A program made the position numbers and the translations under genes. Below, one piece after another: positions 60,731-64,000 of a stretch of 64,000 nt of DNA (position 1 is the stretch's first letter; each line of letters starts with the position of its first letter). The notes under the pieces were generated by a model. It saw only the letters and a program-made list of their open reading frames with translations, was not told the DNA's origin and ran no database searches. The stretch spans positions 1 through 64,000 of the forward strand of contig JACPYR010000010.1 in the NCBI GenBank assembly GCA_016195965.1, given 5' to 3'. Source of the DNA: Nitrosomonadales bacterium. GTDB taxonomy: Bacteria > Pseudomonadota > Gammaproteobacteria > Burkholderiales > Gallionellaceae.

Positions 60731-60986
60731 GCCGGCACCCCAAGCAAAGCTGCACAGCCTGCCGCTTGCCCAATCCGTTCTTTTGCAGTGCAGGACACCT
60801 GCATATCATGGCCCCAGATAATCAACAGTGGCGATTGTATGCCAACAACAGGGGTTGCGAACACACAGATTGGTTTCCACACGATTGCCCAAGGTTGCGT
60901 GCATACCGTTGCTCGCATATCTCTGTCGTCAAGCGCGGCGACCTGCTAAAATGCTCAACTTTCAACGCATTTCAAACCACACATCC

Positions 60987-62387
60987 ATGCAACCTATATC
61001 TGAATCCATGACCCCGGCGGAGCGCCGCGCCAGCACCGGTTTGGCCAGCATCTATGGGCTGCGCATGCTGGGGCTGTTCATCATCCTGCCGGTATTCGCT
61101 CTCTATGCCGAACATCTGCCCGGCGGCCAAAGCCATCTATTGATGGGCATCGCCCTCGGTGCATACGGTTTGACCCAGGCGATCCTGCAAATCCCGGCGG
61201 GTTGGCTTTCCGACCGTTACGGGCGCAAGCCGGTGATCTACGCCAGCTTGATTTTATTCGCGCTGGGTAGCTTCATCGCCGCCTCGGCGGACAACATCTA
61301 CTGGGTGATCGCCGGGCGCGTGGTGCAGGGCGCGGGCGCGCTGAACGCAGCAGTGATGGCGCTCACCGCCGACCTGACCCGCGAAGAGCATCGCACCAAG
61401 GCGATGGCGATGATAGGCATCACCATCGGCATCACCTTTTCCATTTCGATGGTGTTGTCGCCGCTGCTCAACAGCGTGATCGGCGTGCCCGGTATCTTCG
61501 CGCTGACCGGCGTGCTGGCCTTGCTGGCGATAGGAGTGGTGAAATGGGTAATCCCAGATCCGGCCATCACGCGCTTTCACAGCGACACCGAAGCGAGCTG
61601 GGGGCATTTTGCCGAAGTGCTGCACAATAGGGAATTGTTGCGTCTCGATTTCGGCATCTTCTCGCTGCACGCGATCCTGATGTCGGTGTTCATGCAAGTG
61701 CCGTTCGTGCTCAAGCGCGACGGGCTGGAGGTGGGACAACATTGGTACGTTTATTTGCCGGTGATGCTGGTCGCGTTCGCGCTGATGGTTCCGCCGATTA
61801 TCATCGCGGAGAAAAAAGCCAAGATGAAACAGATATTCATGGTGGCGATCTTTCTGGCGATGGCCGGACAAGCGCTGTTGATGGTCGTCCAGAACAGCTT
61901 ATGGGGCGTGGCCATCGCGTTGCTGGTGTTCTTCACCGCGTTCAACGTGCTGGAAGCGACGCTGCCTTCGATGATCAGCAAGATCGCGCCACTTTCCGCC
62001 AAGGGCACCGCGATGGGCGTATACAGCAGCGTGCAGTTTCTGGGCGCGTTCTTCGGTGCAGCCGCAGGCGGCGCGCTGATGCAATATGTCGGCGGCAATG
62101 CGGTTTTCGTTTTCGCTATCGTGTTGCTGCTGGTGTGGCTGGTCGTTGCCTCAGGGATGAATCCCCCGGCTGCGGTGAGCACCAAGCTATATCATCTGGA
62201 CGATATCGATGAGGCGGCTGCGCTTGAATTGCAAAAGAAGCTCGCGCAACTGCAAGGCGTTCGCGAAGTGATGGTGATCGCTGCAGAAAATATCGCCTGC
62301 CTCAAGGTGGACATGCAGGGATTTGACAAAGATGCGGTGGAACAACTCGTGACGATTACCCCTCCCCAATCCTCCCCGCAAGCGTAG
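60987..62387 (+). CDS. YajR-like MFS transporter with C-terminal ferredoxin-like domain
   Basis: There are about 12 TM segments (residues ~15-390), the motif A loop [14 protein letters not shown] and a soluble ~70-residue C-terminus ([18 protein letters not shown]...[16 protein letters not shown]) like the YAM domain of YajR. ATG 60987 is a reasonable start, but 60951 and 61008 are equally possible, because none has a Shine-Dalgarno. Substrate unknown. Confidence 0.85.
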   Translation: MQPISESMTPAERRASTGLASIYGLRMLGLFIILPVFALYAEHLPGGQSHLLMGIALGAYGLTQAILQIPAGWLSDRYGRKPVIYASLILFALGSFIAASADNIYWVIAGRVVQGAGALNAAVMALTADLTREEHRTKAMAMIGITIGITFSISMVLSPLLNSVIGVPGIFALTGVLALLAIGVVKWVIPDPAITRFHSDTEASWGHFAEVLHNRELLRLDFGIFSLHAILMSVFMQVPFVLKRDGLEVGQHWYVYLPVMLVAFALMVPPIIIAEKKAKMKQIFMVAIFLAMAGQALLMVVQNSLWGVAIALLVFFTAFNVLEATLPSMISKIAPLSAKGTAMGVYSSVQFLGAFFGAAAGGALMQYVGGNAVFVFAIVLLLVWLVVASGMNPPAAVSTKLYHLDDIDEAAALELQKKLAQLQGVREVMVIAAENIACLKVDMQGFDKDAVEQLVTITPPQSSPQA

Positions 62388-62481
62388 CACCAAAGGTAGG
62401 CAATCCACTGTTCAGCAAGCTGAACGTGGAATTGACACAGGGAGCAAGCGTGAGAAACATAAAACCAGAAAGGAGAGCAAC

Positions 62482-62982
62482 ATGTCGGTGAACAAAGTAA
62501 TACTGATAGGCCGCCTCGGCAAAGACCCGGAGACCCGTTACATGACCAACGGCGAAGCGGTAACCAACGCCACGCTGGCCACTTCCGAAAACTGGAAGGA
62601 CAAGAGCGGCGAGAAGCAGGAAAAAACCGAATGGCATAACCTGGTGTTCTACCGGCGGCTGGCCGAAATCGCCGGGGAATACCTGAAAAAAGGCTCGCAG
62701 ATCTATGTCGAAGGCAAGCTGCAGACCCGCAAGTGGCAAACCAAGGAAGGCCAGGATCGCTACACTACGGAAATCATCGTCAACGAAATGACCATGCTGG
62801 GCGGAAAATCCACAGGCGGAAGCTTTGAAGTGGTGGAAAACGATCGCAACGAGGCGTCGAGTTCGCGGCCAAACAAACCCGCTGCCTCGTCCGGCGGCGG
62901 CAAGCCAGCGCCTGCTACACCATCGGCAGGTTCAGCACAGGGGCGCAGCTTCGATAACTTCGACGACGATATTCCATTCTAA
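62482..62982 (+). CDS. ssb: Single-stranded DNA-binding protein
   Basis: The OB domain is at residues 1-110 ([41 protein letters not shown]), followed by a Ser/Pro/Gly-rich linker and the acidic tip DDDIPF that binds repair and replication partners. AAAGGAGAG precedes the ATG. 166 residues is typical. Confidence 0.97.
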   Translation: MSVNKVILIGRLGKDPETRYMTNGEAVTNATLATSENWKDKSGEKQEKTEWHNLVFYRRLAEIAGEYLKKGSQIYVEGKLQTRKWQTKEGQDRYTTEIIVNEMTMLGGKSTGGSFEVVENDRNEASSSRPNKPAASSGGGKPAPATPSAGSAQGRSFDNFDDDIPF

Positions 62983-63073
62983 AATAAAGTTGCGCGACCA
63001 TCACTGCGCACTGAGCGCTTGTGTAGCGTTGCACTGTTGATTAAACTTAATAAAGTTATCAAGCAAGTCCTTT

Positions 63074-63143
63074 GTGGGAGCAGCTTTAGCCGCGATGCGG
63101 ACAGTAAACTCGAGCGACCAATCGCGGCTAAAGCCGCTCCCAC
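63074..63143. repeat. REP element downstream of ssb
   Basis: Arms 63074-63096 (GTGGGAGCAGC...) and 63121-63143 (...GCTCCCAC) are 23-bp complements with one mismatch around a 24-nt loop. They have the GTGGGAGC...CGCGAT design of common REP sequences. It is the only feature in the 330-bp gap 62983-63312. Confidence 0.75.
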
Positions 63144-63312
63144 TTGAGTTAAGTTCCAAACAGAATGAACACTACACTAGCTGGATGGGGTTGTTCCCAC
63201 ACCCCAACCTTTCTCCCAAAGCAAGGTGGACTGCTCTATTTGACATCAGGATATCTTTTTTAAAAGTACACTGGAACTGCCCGTGTAAAGTAACGAGTTC
63301 CCGCCAATAATG

Positions 63313-63672
63313 CTAAGCTGCGGCCAAAAGGCTTTCATATGGGATATGCAACCCGTCGTGCAGCCGTTTCACCATTTGCAAACTGAGCCGACGCTTATGG
63401 TTCAGCACTTCGGAAACACGACCACTGGAACCAATAAAGGGCTCAAGGTCTTTGGCGGTGAGTCCTTGTTGCTCCATTCTGAACTTGATCGCCTCGACTG
63501 GATCAGCCACATTTATCGGGTAATGCTTGTAGTGGTCATAGGCTTCGATCAGCGTCACAAGGATTTCCATTTCATCCGCCTCTGGCGTTCCATCTTGAGC
63601 CTGAAACCCCAGCTCTAGCCGCTTGAACGCGGCGCGTAAATCTTCATCGTTTCGGATCGGCTTAATATTCAT
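63313..63672 (-). CDS. higA: HigA-type antitoxin
   Basis: The 119-residue protein has an N-terminal helical HigA region (MNIKPIRNDEDLRAAFKRLE) and a C-terminal XRE helix-turn-helix (LTAKDLEPFIGSSGRVSEVLNHKR). ATG 63672 is chosen because it overlaps the stop of the toxin remnant directly upstream, as in intact higBA operons. As the toxin is truncated this is an orphan antitoxin. Confidence 0.88.
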   Translation of the reverse strand: MNIKPIRNDEDLRAAFKRLELGFQAQDGTPEADEMEILVTLIEAYDHYKHYPINVADPVEAIKFRMEQQGLTAKDLEPFIGSSGRVSEVLNHKRRLSLQMVKRLHDGLHIPYESLLAAA

Positions 63673-63793
63673 TGACGTTCTCCACGTTGATTTTGTCATA
63701 CTGCGCATGGGTTCCAACGAACTTCATCCACGCAATCCCGGCCCGATATTGCATCTCTACGACCAAGCGATACTTGTTAGCGGCGATAATTAT
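63662..63793 (-). pseudogene. higB: C-terminal stub of a HigB toxin gene
   Basis: The open frame encodes NKYRLVVEMQYRAGIAWMKF, then VGTHAQYDKINVENVNEY and a stop that overlaps higA. This is the C-terminal ~40 residues of HigB. The upstream half is missing; a TGA ends the frame at 63794-63796, and no toxin start is visible in the remaining 200 bases. Confidence 0.8.
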
Positions 63794-64000
63794 TCACAAC
63801 GCCATAGCGACGCTTGTGCAACAGCTCTCCACGGAGTGAGACTACCCAAAATCGTCAGTAAAATGACAAATATAGGCACAATAAGTGCGTTAACAGAATA
63901 CTACGTTTTTAATATGTTATTCAATAACAATGTATTGCGATATTGGCATGGCTATTGCTGCATAACTCCCCAACACACGCGGCTGTGTGTTCAACTCAAA

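Noticed and set aside
63970-63989. Hairpin AACACAC/GTGTGTT near the window end as a terminator
   Set aside because: Short stem without a T-run, and no gene is known to end there.

Overview
The window looks like chromosomal DNA of a betaproteobacterium, most likely an environmental, c-type-cytochrome-rich member of the Nitrosomonadales (Gallionella/Sideroxydans-like). The evidence is the SHP/DHC cytochrome cluster, the order orn - M48 protease - cytochrome c - pterin dehydratase - rsgA, the BCAM0308-family protein and the CobD/CbiB-like protein. This placement rests on gene content and order only. I see no rRNA, tRNA, CRISPR array, prophage or intact insertion sequence.

Layout. 1-2131: the 3' end of a DUF3494 ice-binding-like adhesin, a LapA-type membrane protein, a single-PAS protein and a doubtful small ORF. 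2260-11699 (minus strand): a dense signalling island with two paralogous sensor operons. Operon B is a hybrid kinase followed by REC-PAS. Operon A is a PAS sensor, a kinase, REC-HD-GYP and REC-GGDEF, with the kinase split by an in-frame stop. A Crp/Fnr-type regulator gene sits at the upstream edge, and a CRP-like palindrome lies about 200 nt ahead of each operon. 11879-15124: uvrA and arfB. 15325-19500 (minus): shp, dhc, cytochrome b561-DHC, then a QseB/QseC-like two-component pair, with a PmrA/QseB-type direct repeat in front of the operon. 19675-25707: a decaying region with a frameshifted isochorismatase, an EamA permease relic, a truncated TetR, a twice-frameshifted GFA protein and a MerR fragment, among intact fabF-like, GNAT and GFA genes.

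25718-43215: many small regulator/target modules: LysR with an MBL lipoprotein and an oxidoreductase run, GlxA with MFS, TetR with YCII and tag, frameshifted psd, MerR, SDR with FMN reductase, an XRE/epimerase/membrane-protein operon, ArsR with MFS, and MarR with an aminotransferase. Several have clear palindromic operators in the intergenic DNA. 43342-63793 is mostly housekeeping: csp, clpS-clpA, gluQ, paiB, murI, a frameshifted SAP-like protein, hsp20, BCAM0308, a Ser/Thr kinase-HDOD-GAF fusion, orn, an M48 protease, cytochrome c, phhB, rsgA, srkA, a TMTC-like glycosyltransferase, a cobD/cbiB-like gene, yajR, ssb, and a higA antitoxin whose toxin is reduced to a C-terminal stub.

The most interesting parts are the signalling island and the SHP operon. 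In the island, duplicated receiver domains drive opposing c-di-GMP outputs, PAS modules are triplicated, and the kinase break carries its own Shine-Dalgarno sequence. In the SHP operon the regulator binding site can be read directly. A caution applies throughout: at least five genes carry lesions of one base, including the housekeeping gene psd, so sequencing or assembly error must be excluded before any of them is called a true pseudogene.
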